Below are positions 1-6,246 of a DNA stretch of 14,475 bases, piece by piece. The stretch comes from CADEDH01 sp047971245 (GTDB taxonomy: Bacteria > Actinomycetota > Acidimicrobiia > Acidimicrobiales > SZUA-35). Each line of letters starts with the position of its first letter. The first letter of the stretch is position 1. The notes beneath the pieces were generated by a model. The model saw only the letters and a program-made list of their open reading frames with translations, made no database searches and had not been told where the DNA came from. Position numbers and translations under genes: made by a program. Where the stretch lies: the NCBI GenBank assembly GCA_047971245.1, contig JBKDZN010000080.1, positions 1-14,475 of the forward strand. The letters are read 5' to 3'.

Positions 1-619
1 TCACGAAACCGGCTCCGGCCGCCATGGCCAGCAGGGCCGCGGTGTGGATCGCCGCGGGCGTCACCAGTTCCCCGACCTCGAGGATGACCTTCACCGGTCG
101 CCCGGCGGCCGCGGCCACCGAGGCGGCCACGTCCCCGGTGACGGTGGCCAGGTCGCCGGAGAGGAAGGCCGAGCGATTCAACACGATGTCGATCTCGTCG
201 GCTCCGGCGGCCACGGCGGCGGCGATGTCGGCCAATCGGACCGGCAACGGTGACTGTCCGGACGGGAACGCGCCGGCCACACTGGCCACGAGCACGGGGG
301 AGTCCCTGGTGGCCGCCACCGCGGCGGGAACCAGACTGGGGTAGACGCACACCGCCGCGGTTGGCCCCAGCCCGGCTCCCGGCCCGTCGGGGGCGATCGC
401 ACGGCGGCTGAGCCGGGCCACCCCGTCCGGTGTGTCGGAGCCCTCCAGGGTGGTCAGGTCGACCGTGGCCACCAGCGCCGCCGGGGTCATCGGGGCGCGG
501 TCGGTCCGTTCGGTGGCCACGACCAGTCGGGCCGACACCTCGTCGCTCGACGGGGGCCGATCCCAGGCGCGGACGGCCTGGGCGTCGATGATGACCGGTT
601 CGGCGTGATCGCTCGTCAT
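1..619 (-). CDS. deoC: Deoxyribose-phosphate aldolase, N-terminal part (cut by window edge)
   Basis: This is the first 206 residues of a class I deoxyribose-phosphate aldolase, which cleaves 2-deoxyribose 5-phosphate to glyceraldehyde 3-phosphate and acetaldehyde in cytoplasmic deoxynucleoside catabolism. Visible family features, in order, are VDLTTLEG, the block AAVCVYPSLVPAA, then AGADEIDIVLNR carrying the conserved active-site Asp, then KVILEVGEL, and AGAGFV running into the window edge. In the family the next residues are KTSTGK with the Schiff-base lysine, which falls just outside the window. The start is the ATG at 617-619, preceded by a purine-rich AAAGGGAA that can serve as ribosome binding site. 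The gene is divergent from the MFS exporter. Nothing suggests it is broken; it is simply cut. Family assignment is very secure. Confidence 0.93.
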   Translation of the reverse strand, partial: MTSDHAEPVIIDAQAVRAWDRPPSSDEVSARLVVATERTDRAPMTPAALVATVDLTTLEGSDTPDGVARLSRRAIAPDGPGAGLGPTAAVCVYPSLVPAAVAATRDSPVLVASVAGAFPSGQSPLPVRLADIAAAVAAGADEIDIVLNRSAFLSGDLATVTGDVAASVAAAAGRPVKVILEVGELVTPAAIHTAALLAMAAGAGFV

Positions 620-640
620 GGCGTTCCCTTTCCCGGCCCG

Positions 641-646
641 ACCCTA
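641..646 (-). promoter_or_regulatory. Putative -10 box (TAGGGT) of deoC
   Basis: Reading the minus strand, TAGGGT lies 21 nt upstream of the deoC ATG, in the context CGGTAGGGTCGG. It fits the TANNNT form seen before several genes in this window. No good -35 hexamer is visible 16-19 nt further upstream. Start of transcription would be near 634, giving a leader of about 15 nt that contains the purine-rich AAAGGGAA. Confidence 0.4.
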
Positions 647-720
647 CCGGACCCGGTCCCGTCGGCTGTTCGGGGGATGGTCAGGGGCCCCTTGTCCCCG
701 ATCCGCCATACAGATCGGCC

Positions 721-740
721 ACAGTTGTGACGTCAACTGT
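721..740. promoter_or_regulatory. Inverted repeat, probable operator upstream of the MFS exporter
   Basis: ACAGTTG and CAACTGT are perfect 7-bp inverted arms separated by TGACGT, giving a 20-bp dyad with TGACGTCA near its core. It lies between divergent deoC and the exporter, 34 bp before the GTG at 775. TetR- and MarR-type repressors commonly bind dyads of this size in front of DHA2 exporters. No regulator gene is adjacent inside the window, so the binding protein is unknown. Confidence 0.55.
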
Positions 741-774
741 ATTGCGGGCCCCGGGCGCGACCAGACTGGGACGT

Positions 775-2343
775 GTGACGACAACCTCGCCCGATCAGCC
801 CGAGCCCCGGTCCTCGACCGGCCTCACGGTTGCCCAACTCCGATGGTTGATGGCCGGTCTGATCCTGGGTCTGTTCCTGTCCAGCACCGAACAGAGCGTG
901 GTGGCCACCGCCCTGCCCACCATCGCCGGTGAGTTGGGGGGCACCGAGCGCCTGGCCTGGGTCGTCACCGCGTACCTGCTCACCTCCACCATCGTCACCC
1001 CCCTCTACGGGAAGATGTCCGACCTGTTCGGCCGGCGCATCGTCTACCAGGTCTCGATCGCGGTGTTCATGGCCGGATCCGCCGCCTGCGCCATCGCCCC
1101 GAGCATGAACACCCTGGTCGCCGCCCGGGCGCTGCAGGGCCTCGGTGGCGGTGGCCTGATGTCGCTGGCGTTCGTGATCGTCGGTGATGTCGTCTCACCC
1201 CGGGACCGGGGCCGCTACATCGGGATCTTCACCGCCGTGTTCGCCGTGTCGGCCATCATGGGGCCGTTGTGGGGTGGCCTGCTGGTGGACACGATCGGCT
1301 GGCGCTGGATCTTCCTGTCGGTGGTCCCCCTGAGCGCGGCCGCTCTGCTGGTCACCAACCGTGGACTCCGGCTCCCGTTCACCATCCGGCCCCGCCCGAT
1401 CGACTGGCTCGGCATCGTCCTCCTGGTCGTGGCCTCCTCCGGCCTCATCCTGGTCCCGTTGTGGGGCGGGGAGACCTACCCGTGGGGTTCGTGGCAGATC
1501 GGGGCGACCGCCGCGATCGGTGTGGTCGGCTCGGTGGCCTTCCTCGTCCAGGAATCGCGGGCCGAGGAGCCCGTGATGCCCCTCCGGCTGTTCCGCGACC
1601 GCAGCGTGGTGCTGATCTACGTCATGGGGTTCGGCGTCATGACCGCGATCGTGGCGGTCTCCACCTTCCTGCCCCTGTTCCTCCAGGTGGCCACCGGTGT
1701 GTCGGCCACCCGGTCCGGTCTGGAGATGACCCCGCAGACGATCGGGATGTCCCTCATGGCCACCGGCGGTGGGATCCTGGTCAGCCGCACCGGTCGTTAC
1801 AGGTGGACCCTGATCCTCGGACCGGCCATCGCCGTGGTCGCCGTGCTCGGCCTCACCCGGATCGGTCCGACCACGGGCGCCCTCCAGCTCGCCCCCATCC
1901 TGTTCGTCCTCGGCTGCGGTCTGGGGATGACGTTCCCCAATCTCACCCTGGCGGTGCAGAACGCCGTGCCGGTCGAGGACCTCGGGATCGGCACCTCGAC
2001 CTCCAACTTCTTCCGGTCGATGGGGGGTGCGTTCGGGGCCGCCGGCTCGGGTGCCATCTTCACCCCTGTGCTGTCACAGGGTCTCGACCAGCAGCTCGGC
2101 CGTCAGCGGGTGGACGAGCTCGGCGGCGCCTCGGGCCTGATCCGCAGCCCCGAAGTGGTCCGCGACCTCCCCCCCGATCTGCACGACGCCGTGGTCCAGT
2201 CGGTGGCCGACGCGGTGGTCCAGGTGTTCTGGTGGGGCGTGCCCATCATCCTGGTGGTGCTGGTGTGCGGTTCCCTGGTCCGTGAGCGCACCCTGCGGAC
2301 CACGGCGTTCATCTCGACCGCGGAATCTCAGGGTCGGTCGTAG
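775..2343 (+). CDS. DHA2-type MFS multidrug exporter (EmrB/QacA family, 14 TM)
   Basis: An inner-membrane proton-driven exporter of the DHA2 drug:H+ antiporter family. The N-terminus carries the family motif around ATALPTIAGELGG after the first helix, then WVVTAYLLTSTIVTPLYGKMSDLFGRR, which combines the helix-2 region with the loop 2-3 motif A (GKMSDLFGRR). Helix 4 to 5 shows ARALQGLGGGGLMSLAFVIVGD and further on IMGPLWGGLLVDTIGWRWIFL, the antiporter motif C region. A long polar stretch rich in charged residues sits before the last helix (WWGVPIILVVLVCGSLV), as usual for 14-TM members. I chose GTG 775 (522 residues), because GTG 727 would start inside the 721-740 dyad; the longer form would add 16 residues. 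The substrate cannot be read from sequence. Confidence 0.92.
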   Translation: MTTTSPDQPEPRSSTGLTVAQLRWLMAGLILGLFLSSTEQSVVATALPTIAGELGGTERLAWVVTAYLLTSTIVTPLYGKMSDLFGRRIVYQVSIAVFMAGSAACAIAPSMNTLVAARALQGLGGGGLMSLAFVIVGDVVSPRDRGRYIGIFTAVFAVSAIMGPLWGGLLVDTIGWRWIFLSVVPLSAAALLVTNRGLRLPFTIRPRPIDWLGIVLLVVASSGLILVPLWGGETYPWGSWQIGATAAIGVVGSVAFLVQESRAEEPVMPLRLFRDRSVVLIYVMGFGVMTAIVAVSTFLPLFLQVATGVSATRSGLEMTPQTIGMSLMATGGGILVSRTGRYRWTLILGPAIAVVAVLGLTRIGPTTGALQLAPILFVLGCGLGMTFPNLTLAVQNAVPVEDLGIGTSTSNFFRSMGGAFGAAGSGAIFTPVLSQGLDQQLGRQRVDELGGASGLIRSPEVVRDLPPDLHDAVVQSVADAVVQVFWWGVPIILVVLVCGSLVRERTLRTTAFISTAESQGRS

Positions 2344-2519
2344 ACGCTGAGGATGATGGCGAAGGTGAGCGCTGCGGTTGGGATGGAGGCGGCCAACAGC
2401 ATCGCCGGTACCCCCGACGCCCCGGCGAGCAGCCCGCCGATGACGAAGGCCGAGCAGCAGATGGTGGCGGCCAGCAGACCGAGCACCCAGAGCAGTGCTT
2501 CCCAGACATCGTTGTTCAT
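2328..2519 (-). CDS. Small two-helix membrane protein, unknown function
   Basis: A 63-residue protein starting at an ATG (2517-2519) with GGAGG 8 nt upstream inside GGAGGTGGAGGGG. After a short polar start (MNNDVWEA) there are two hydrophobic segments: residues about 9-32 (LLWVLGLLAATICCSAFVIG...) and about 37-60 (GVPAMLLAASIPTAALTFAI...), joined by a short glycine-rich turn, with a DRP end. It contains a CC pair at residues 21-22. Codon third positions are mostly G or C, as in its neighbours. Its last 16 bp overlap the end of the convergent MFS gene. I do not recognise the family and assign no function; the strong ribosome site and clean topology are what make it credible. Confidence 0.72.
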   Translation of the reverse strand: MNNDVWEALLWVLGLLAATICCSAFVIGGLLAGASGVPAMLLAASIPTAALTFAIILSVYDRP

Positions 2520-2640
2520 CCCCTCCACCTCCGATCGAGCGCGGCCGGGTGGCGAGGCGGGCCACCCAGCGGCCTGACATGGTCGACGAAGCACGGTCGG
2601 CCACGATGTACAGGCCATACGCCGCCCGATCGGTCGGCCG

Positions 2641-2665
2641 AAAAAAACCGCGGAAGATTCCGCGG
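2641..2665 (-). terminator. Rho-independent terminator on the minus strand
   Basis: On the minus strand a perfect CCGCGGAA/TTCCGCGG dyad (2648-2665) is followed at once by seven T (2647-2641), the classic intrinsic terminator form and the only convincing one in the window. It lies 122 bp upstream of the small membrane gene and about 580 bp beyond the tpx stop codon. It would therefore stop leftward transcripts that have read through from tpx across the opposite-strand orphan gene, or end a short leader RNA. Confidence 0.8.
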
Positions 2666-2793
2666 CCGGGGCTTTCGGTGACGTATGCACTCTCAGCCGG
2701 GCGCCCACGTTCGGTGTCCGGGGAGGTGTCCGGCCGGCCAGGGCCGGCGCCGGGCGTGCCGCTCGCCCGCCGGAGCATGCCCACGACAGACCC

Positions 2794-2799
2794 AGGAGG
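2794..2799 (+). promoter_or_regulatory. Consensus Shine-Dalgarno AGGAGG of the 137-residue orphan gene
   Basis: AGGAGG sits exactly 6 nt before the GTG at 2806. It fixes the start of an otherwise unrecognised gene and is the main evidence that this strand, not the long overlapping minus-strand frame, is translated. Confidence 0.75.
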
Positions 2800-2805
2800 C
2801 TTGAC

Positions 2806-3219
2806 GTGAGATTCCGCCGAGACGGTTCCCCCCGCCCATTCCGGTCGACCCGGGTCCGGCGGGCCGCTCCGCCCCCGGCCGCCGATCTGGATCTGTGGCT
2901 TGCCCTGACCGACTCCGCCGGGCTCACCGCGCACGACGAGATCGGTCCACCCGGCCCTCGCGGCGGTGAGGACGGCGGCGTCGACGTCGCCGAGGCCGAC
3001 CCGCGCCCGATGGCCGTCGATCTCATGGCGCGCCTGTTCGTCGACGGGTTGGCCGAACCGGAGGCCCGGTCCGGCCCCGCCCCGTCGCTTCCCGCCGCGC
3101 ATCCGGCGGTGGAACGCCGTGAGCGGCGGTTCAACCGGCTCGATCCCCGGCTGATCCCCCGCTCGGTGTGGGTCCGATCCTCCACCGGACCCGACGGCCG
3201 GCCTGATCCCCATCGCTGA
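2806..3219 (+). CDS. Hypothetical protein, 137 residues, family not recognised
   Basis: GTG start with a perfect AGGAGG ribosome site. The N-terminus is basic and rich in Arg and Pro (RFRRDGSPRPFRSTRVRRAA), followed by ADLDLWLALTDSAGL, an acidic glycine-rich linker (about residues 48-65), a short helical-looking segment AVDLMARLFVDGLAEPEA, a Pro/Ala linker and a basic C-terminus RRERRFNRLDPRLIPRSVWVR. There is no signal peptide or membrane segment. Arrangement suggests a small soluble protein with charged tails, perhaps partly disordered. Codon use is mostly like the neighbours but includes an AGA codon and two CTT codons, uncommon here. It converges on tpx with a 23-bp gap. I give it no function. 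It could be lineage-specific. Confidence 0.65.
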   Translation: MRFRRDGSPRPFRSTRVRRAAPPPAADLDLWLALTDSAGLTAHDEIGPPGPRGGEDGGVDVAEADPRPMAVDLMARLFVDGLAEPEARSGPAPSLPAAHPAVERRERRFNRLDPRLIPRSVWVRSSTGPDGRPDPHR

Positions 3220-3247
3220 GGCCGGGCCGGCCGGGGCCGGGCTCAGC
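3215..3247. terminator. GC-rich hairpin spanning both convergent stop codons
   Basis: GCTGAG (3215-3220) pairs with CTCAGC (3242-3247), with further GC pairing inside (CCGG/CCGG across one mismatch). The arms contain the stop codons of the orphan gene (TGA 3217-3219) and of tpx (TCA 3243-3245 on the plus strand). It has no T-run on either side, so it is only a weak bidirectional terminator candidate. Confidence 0.35.
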
Positions 3248-3743
3248 CGAGGGCGGCGATGGCGGCGTCGTAGTCCGGTTCGTCGCCGATCTCGGGTACG
3301 AGCTGGGAGTAGGTGACCTCACCGTTCTCGTTGACCACCACCACGGCCCGGGCGCACAGGCCCTGGAGGGGGCCGTCCACCATCGCCACGCCGTAGTCGG
3401 TGGCGAACTCGGGATTGCGGAAGGTGGACGCGGTGGTGACCTGGTCGATGCCCTCCGCGCCGCAGAACCGGCCCTGGGCGAAGGGGAGGTCGGCCGAGAC
3501 ACAGAGCACGGTGGTGTTGGCCAGGGCGGCCGCCCGGGCGTTGAAGGTCCGGACGCTGGTGGCGCACGTCGGGGTGTCGATCGACGGGAAGATGTTGAGC
3601 ACCACCCGTTCACCCTTGAGGTCGCCCGAGGTGATCGGGCTGAGATCGGCCTTGGTCAGGGTGAAGGTGGGGGCGACGGCACCGGTGGCCGGCAGGTCAC
3701 CGTTGGTGTGCACCGGGTTGCCGCGGAGTGCGGTCTCTGCCAT
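3243..3743 (-). CDS. tpx: Thiol peroxidase (atypical 2-Cys peroxiredoxin, Tpx)
   Basis: A 166-residue cytoplasmic peroxidase that reduces hydrogen peroxide and organic hydroperoxides with electrons from thioredoxin. The thioredoxin-like fold is clear. The peroxidatic cysteine C60 is in FPSIDTPTCATSVRTFN with the catalytic Thr57, the resolving cysteine C94 is in FAQGRFCGAEG at the Tpx-specific position, and the conserved Arg132 is in LCARAVVVVNENGEV. Length matches the family. The ATG start has GGAGG 7 nt upstream. A TAGATT -10-like box lies about 65 nt upstream of the start. It is transcribed alone, between the FAD monooxygenase and the orphan gene. No operator for an oxidative-stress regulator could be recognised. 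Confidence 0.96.
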   Translation of the reverse strand: MAETALRGNPVHTNGDLPATGAVAPTFTLTKADLSPITSGDLKGERVVLNIFPSIDTPTCATSVRTFNARAAALANTTVLCVSADLPFAQGRFCGAEGIDQVTTASTFRNPEFATDYGVAMVDGPLQGLCARAVVVVNENGEVTYSQLVPEIGDEPDYDAAIAALG

Positions 3744-3808
3744 GAGGAGTCCTCCGAAACGGGTGGGTCGTGGGCCCAGTCGTTGGGCCTCGGGGAGCGA
3801 GGGGGCCG

Positions 3809-3814
3809 AATCTA
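3809..3814 (-). promoter_or_regulatory. Putative -10 box (TAGATT) of tpx
   Basis: On the minus strand TAGATT occurs in GCTAGATTCGG and matches TANNNT with A and T at the discriminating places. The resulting leader to the tpx ATG would be about 60 nt. No confident -35 hexamer was seen. The rest of the 145-bp gap between tpx and the monooxygenase shows only GC-rich short dyads. Confidence 0.35.
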
Positions 3815-3888
3815 GCGCGTCGCCCAGTCACGAGATAGTCCTGACCTCGCCCGTGCCCGGGCCTCCGGTCACGGCCCGCCGGATCCGG

Positions 3889-5166
3889 TCAGCCGACCCG
3901 GGCCCCCGGGGCGATCGTGGGGCCGGACGCATTGAGATGGTCGACCGCGAACCCGGCCGCCCGCTTGTAGTCGGCCATGAAGGCGTCGATCTCCTCGGGC
4001 CGCATCACCTCGGCGATGTCGTCGAACACCCCGCCGCAGCGCCGGTCGACCTCGCCGAGGATGCCGATCGGCCCGGCCTGCCGGTTGCGCAGGACCACCG
4101 CGTTCACGTCGACCAGGAGCTCGTCCTCGTACGCGGCCAGGGACTTCGGACCCACACCGTGGCGGACCATGGCCGCCCCGAGGACGCGGGCGTCCACGAT
4201 GGCCTGGCTGGCCCCGTTCGATCCCACCGGATACATCACGTGGGCGGCGTCGCCGAGCAGGGCGGTGGCCCCGTCGACCCACCGGTCCACCGGGTCCCGG
4301 TCGACCATGGGGAACTCGAAGGCGGTGTCGGTCGACCGGATCACCGCGGGCACGTCCAGCCAGCCGAAGTCCCAGGTCTCGAACGGTCCGATGAACTGCT
4401 CCACCGGTACCGAACGGTTCCAGTCACTGTCGGGCCAGCCGCCGGCGGGATCCACGGTCAGCTCGGCGATCCAGTTCTGCAGCTGGAGCCCCGTGGCCGG
4501 GTCGGTGGGCCCGATCGGGTAGTGGACGAACCGCTGGTCCATGGAGCCGACCAGGGTGAACGACGCGCCGGTCCGGATCGGTCGGCCGTAGCTGGTGCCC
4601 CGCCACATGATGGCGCCGCCCCACGCCGGGGGCCCCTGATCGGGGTGGAGTTGGGCCCGCACCGCGGAATGGATCCCGTCGGCGCCGATCAGGACCCGTC
4701 CGGGCTCCTCGACGCGGCCGCCGTCGCGCCGATCCACCAGGGCGGTCACCCCGTCCGACCCGCCGCGGCCCGTCCGGTACCCGGTCACCCGGTGCCCGGT
4801 CCGCACCGCGTCCGGTCCGAGACGTTCGACGACCGCGTCGAGGAGGGCCATCTGCAGCCGACCCCGGTGCACCGAGTACTGGGGCCACCGGTAGCCGGCC
4901 CCGATGCCCCGGGGCTCGGCGTAGATGTCGTTGCCGTTGCGGCCGACCAGGGCCCACTCGCGGGTCTCCACCCCGATCTCGGCCAGGCGGTGACCGAGAC
5001 CGAGGTCGATCAGTTCCCGCACCGCGTTGGGTTGGAGGTTGATCCCCACCCCGAGGGGCCGGATCTCCCGAACCGATTCGAACACCACGGCCGGCACGCC
5101 GAGCTGATGGCAGGTGAGCGCGGCGGTGAGGCCGCCGATGCCGGCCCCGGCGATGAGGACGGTCAC
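3889..5166 (-). CDS. FAD-dependent monooxygenase (aromatic hydroxylase type)
   Basis: A 425-residue group A flavoprotein monooxygenase that would hydroxylate an aromatic or similar ring using NAD(P)H and oxygen. The dinucleotide motif GAGIGG is at residues 7-12 and is followed by the strand ending in VVFE. The second motif LIGADGIHSAVR binds NAD(P)H and FAD, and the third, LLGDAAHVMYPVGSNGASQAI, has Gly305-Asp306 for the ribityl chain. MYPxGSNGASQAI is the form found in PhzS-like enzymes and related flavin-dependent oxidoreductases, so a phenazine/salicylate-like ring substrate is possible, but not shown. I chose GTG 5166 because residue 3 begins the FAD-binding strand; the frame stays open farther upstream but overlaps the esterase gene. 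No good Shine-Dalgarno is visible. The 58-nt gap after the esterase suggests one operon. Confidence 0.9.
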   Translation of the reverse strand: MTVLIAGAGIGGLTAALTCHQLGVPAVVFESVREIRPLGVGINLQPNAVRELIDLGLGHRLAEIGVETREWALVGRNGNDIYAEPRGIGAGYRWPQYSVHRGRLQMALLDAVVERLGPDAVRTGHRVTGYRTGRGGSDGVTALVDRRDGGRVEEPGRVLIGADGIHSAVRAQLHPDQGPPAWGGAIMWRGTSYGRPIRTGASFTLVGSMDQRFVHYPIGPTDPATGLQLQNWIAELTVDPAGGWPDSDWNRSVPVEQFIGPFETWDFGWLDVPAVIRSTDTAFEFPMVDRDPVDRWVDGATALLGDAAHVMYPVGSNGASQAIVDARVLGAAMVRHGVGPKSLAAYEDELLVDVNAVVLRNRQAGPIGILGEVDRRCGGVFDDIAEVMRPEEIDAFMADYKRAAGFAVDHLNASGPTIAPGARVG

Positions 5167-5224
5167 GGCCCGTCCCCGGCTGCCGCCACCGGGCGGACCG
5201 GGGCCGGACCGTCCGCGGTTGTCG

Positions 5225-6184
5225 TCACAAGGCCGCGACCCGGGCCGACACCAGACCCACCGCCTCGACCGCCTTGGTGACGAACGGGCCGAGGTTGAAG
5301 AAGGCGTGGGGCATCCCCTCGAACCGGTGATGTTCCACCGGGACCCCGGCCTTCTCCAGCAGGGCGGCGTAGGCCTCACCGTCGTCGCGCAGGGGGTCGT
5401 ACTCGGCGGTGATGATCAGGGCCGGGGCCAACCCCGACAGGTCGGGGTTGAGCGCCGGTGACATCGAGACCGACGAGGAGTCCCCCGTGGGACGGGCGTT
5501 GTCGCGGAAGTAGTCGAGGGTGGGTCGTTCCAGGAACGGGGCCGCGGCATGCTCGGCGTAGGAGGGGTAGTGATCGTAGGCCTCGTCCCGCACGTCGGTG
5601 GCCGGGTACACGAGGGCCTGGAGGGCAAGGGGGAGTCCGGCGTCCCGGGCCATCTGGGCCATGACGGCCGAGATGTTCCCGCCGGCGGAGTCCCCGCAGA
5701 CCACCACCTTGGTCGGGTCGGCCCCGAGCTCGTCCACATGCTGGACCGCCCACTCCAGGGCGGCCCAGGAGTCGTCGATCCAGGCCGGGCGCTCGTCGGC
5801 GTCGGTGTAGGCGTGTTCGGGCCCCATCCGGTAGTCAACCGAGACGATGACCGCGTCGGCCTGAGCCGACATGGCGTGACACTCCCGGTCGTGGCTGTCG
5901 AGCCCACCGATGCAGAAGCCGCCCCCGTGGTAGAAGACCATCAGGGGCCGGGTGCCGCCATCGGCGGAACCGTCCTCGGGGGTGTACACCCGGATCGGGA
6001 TGTCACCCCCCGGACCGGCGATGGTCCGATCCTCCACGCCCACCCGGTAGCCGAGGTCGCCGAGGAAGGTGGGCATGGCGGCGAACACCTTGCGGGCGTC
6101 GGCCACGTCCAACTCGTGGATCAACGGGCGGTCGGGCCGATCCATGGCGGCCACGATCTGTTCGATCTGGGGGTCAAGAGCCAT
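5225..6184 (-). CDS. Alpha/beta-hydrolase, hormone-sensitive lipase (HSL) type esterase
   Basis: A 319-residue cytoplasmic carboxylesterase of the HSL family. The oxyanion-hole motif HGGGF is at residues 86-90 and the nucleophile elbow GDSAGG at 164-169 gives Ser166. The acid is Asp263 in EYDPLRDDG and the base His293 in GMPHAFF, so the Ser-Asp-His triad is complete. The N-terminal cap helices (about residues 1-45) are typical of the family. There is no signal peptide. The ATG start has no clear Shine-Dalgarno; TCGACT lies 6 nt before it, a poor match to the -10 form seen elsewhere here. It is the first gene of a likely esterase-monooxygenase transcript and is divergent from the aldehyde dehydrogenase. 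The natural ester is unknown; short- to medium-chain acyl esters are usual for this family. Confidence 0.93.
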   Translation of the reverse strand: MALDPQIEQIVAAMDRPDRPLIHELDVADARKVFAAMPTFLGDLGYRVGVEDRTIAGPGGDIPIRVYTPEDGSADGGTRPLMVFYHGGGFCIGGLDSHDRECHAMSAQADAVIVSVDYRMGPEHAYTDADERPAWIDDSWAALEWAVQHVDELGADPTKVVVCGDSAGGNISAVMAQMARDAGLPLALQALVYPATDVRDEAYDHYPSYAEHAAAPFLERPTLDYFRDNARPTGDSSSVSMSPALNPDLSGLAPALIITAEYDPLRDDGEAYAALLEKAGVPVEHHRFEGMPHAFFNLGPFVTKAVEAVGLVSARVAAL

Positions 6185-6226
6185 GCCGCCAGTCGAGCAG
6201 AGTTCTCGTTCGGTGGCCAGCCATGC

Positions 6227-6244
6227 CCCCGACTACGGTCGGGG
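6227..6244 (+). promoter_or_regulatory. Perfect 7-bp hairpin with TACG tetraloop before the aldehyde dehydrogenase start
   Basis: CCCCGAC (6227-6233) and GTCGGGG (6238-6244) are perfectly complementary around TACG. A C(UACG)G-closed hairpin is of the exceptionally stable UNCG class. It ends 2 nt before the ATG at 6247. In DNA, the same bases include TACGGT (6234-6239), placed exactly 7 nt before that ATG as a leaderless -10 box would be. It could be either one or coincidentally both. Confidence 0.45.
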
Positions 6245-6246
6245 CC

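Noticed and set aside
2666..2800. Riboswitch in the leader before the minus-strand terminator (GGCTGAGAG resembles part of the TPP core)
   Set aside because: The other conserved TPP segments are missing, and I could not fit glycine, ZTP or c-di-GMP consensus on either strand.
2074..3213. Minus-strand open frames across the 137-residue orphan gene, including one that runs into the small membrane protein
   Set aside because: The orphan gene has AGGAGG on the plus strand, the small membrane protein has its own strong site at 2519, and the long frame crosses an intrinsic terminator.
3744..3755. Self-pairing GGAG-GA-CTCC around the tpx ribosome site as a thermosensor
   Set aside because: Only 4 bp with a 2-nt loop, which cannot form a stable hairpin.
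3400..5280. Long plus-strand open frame of about 626 codons across tpx and the monooxygenase
   Set aside because: It is antisense to two genes with complete catalytic motifs, has the His/Arg/Pro/Gly-rich composition of a GC-rich shadow frame, and has no ribosome site.
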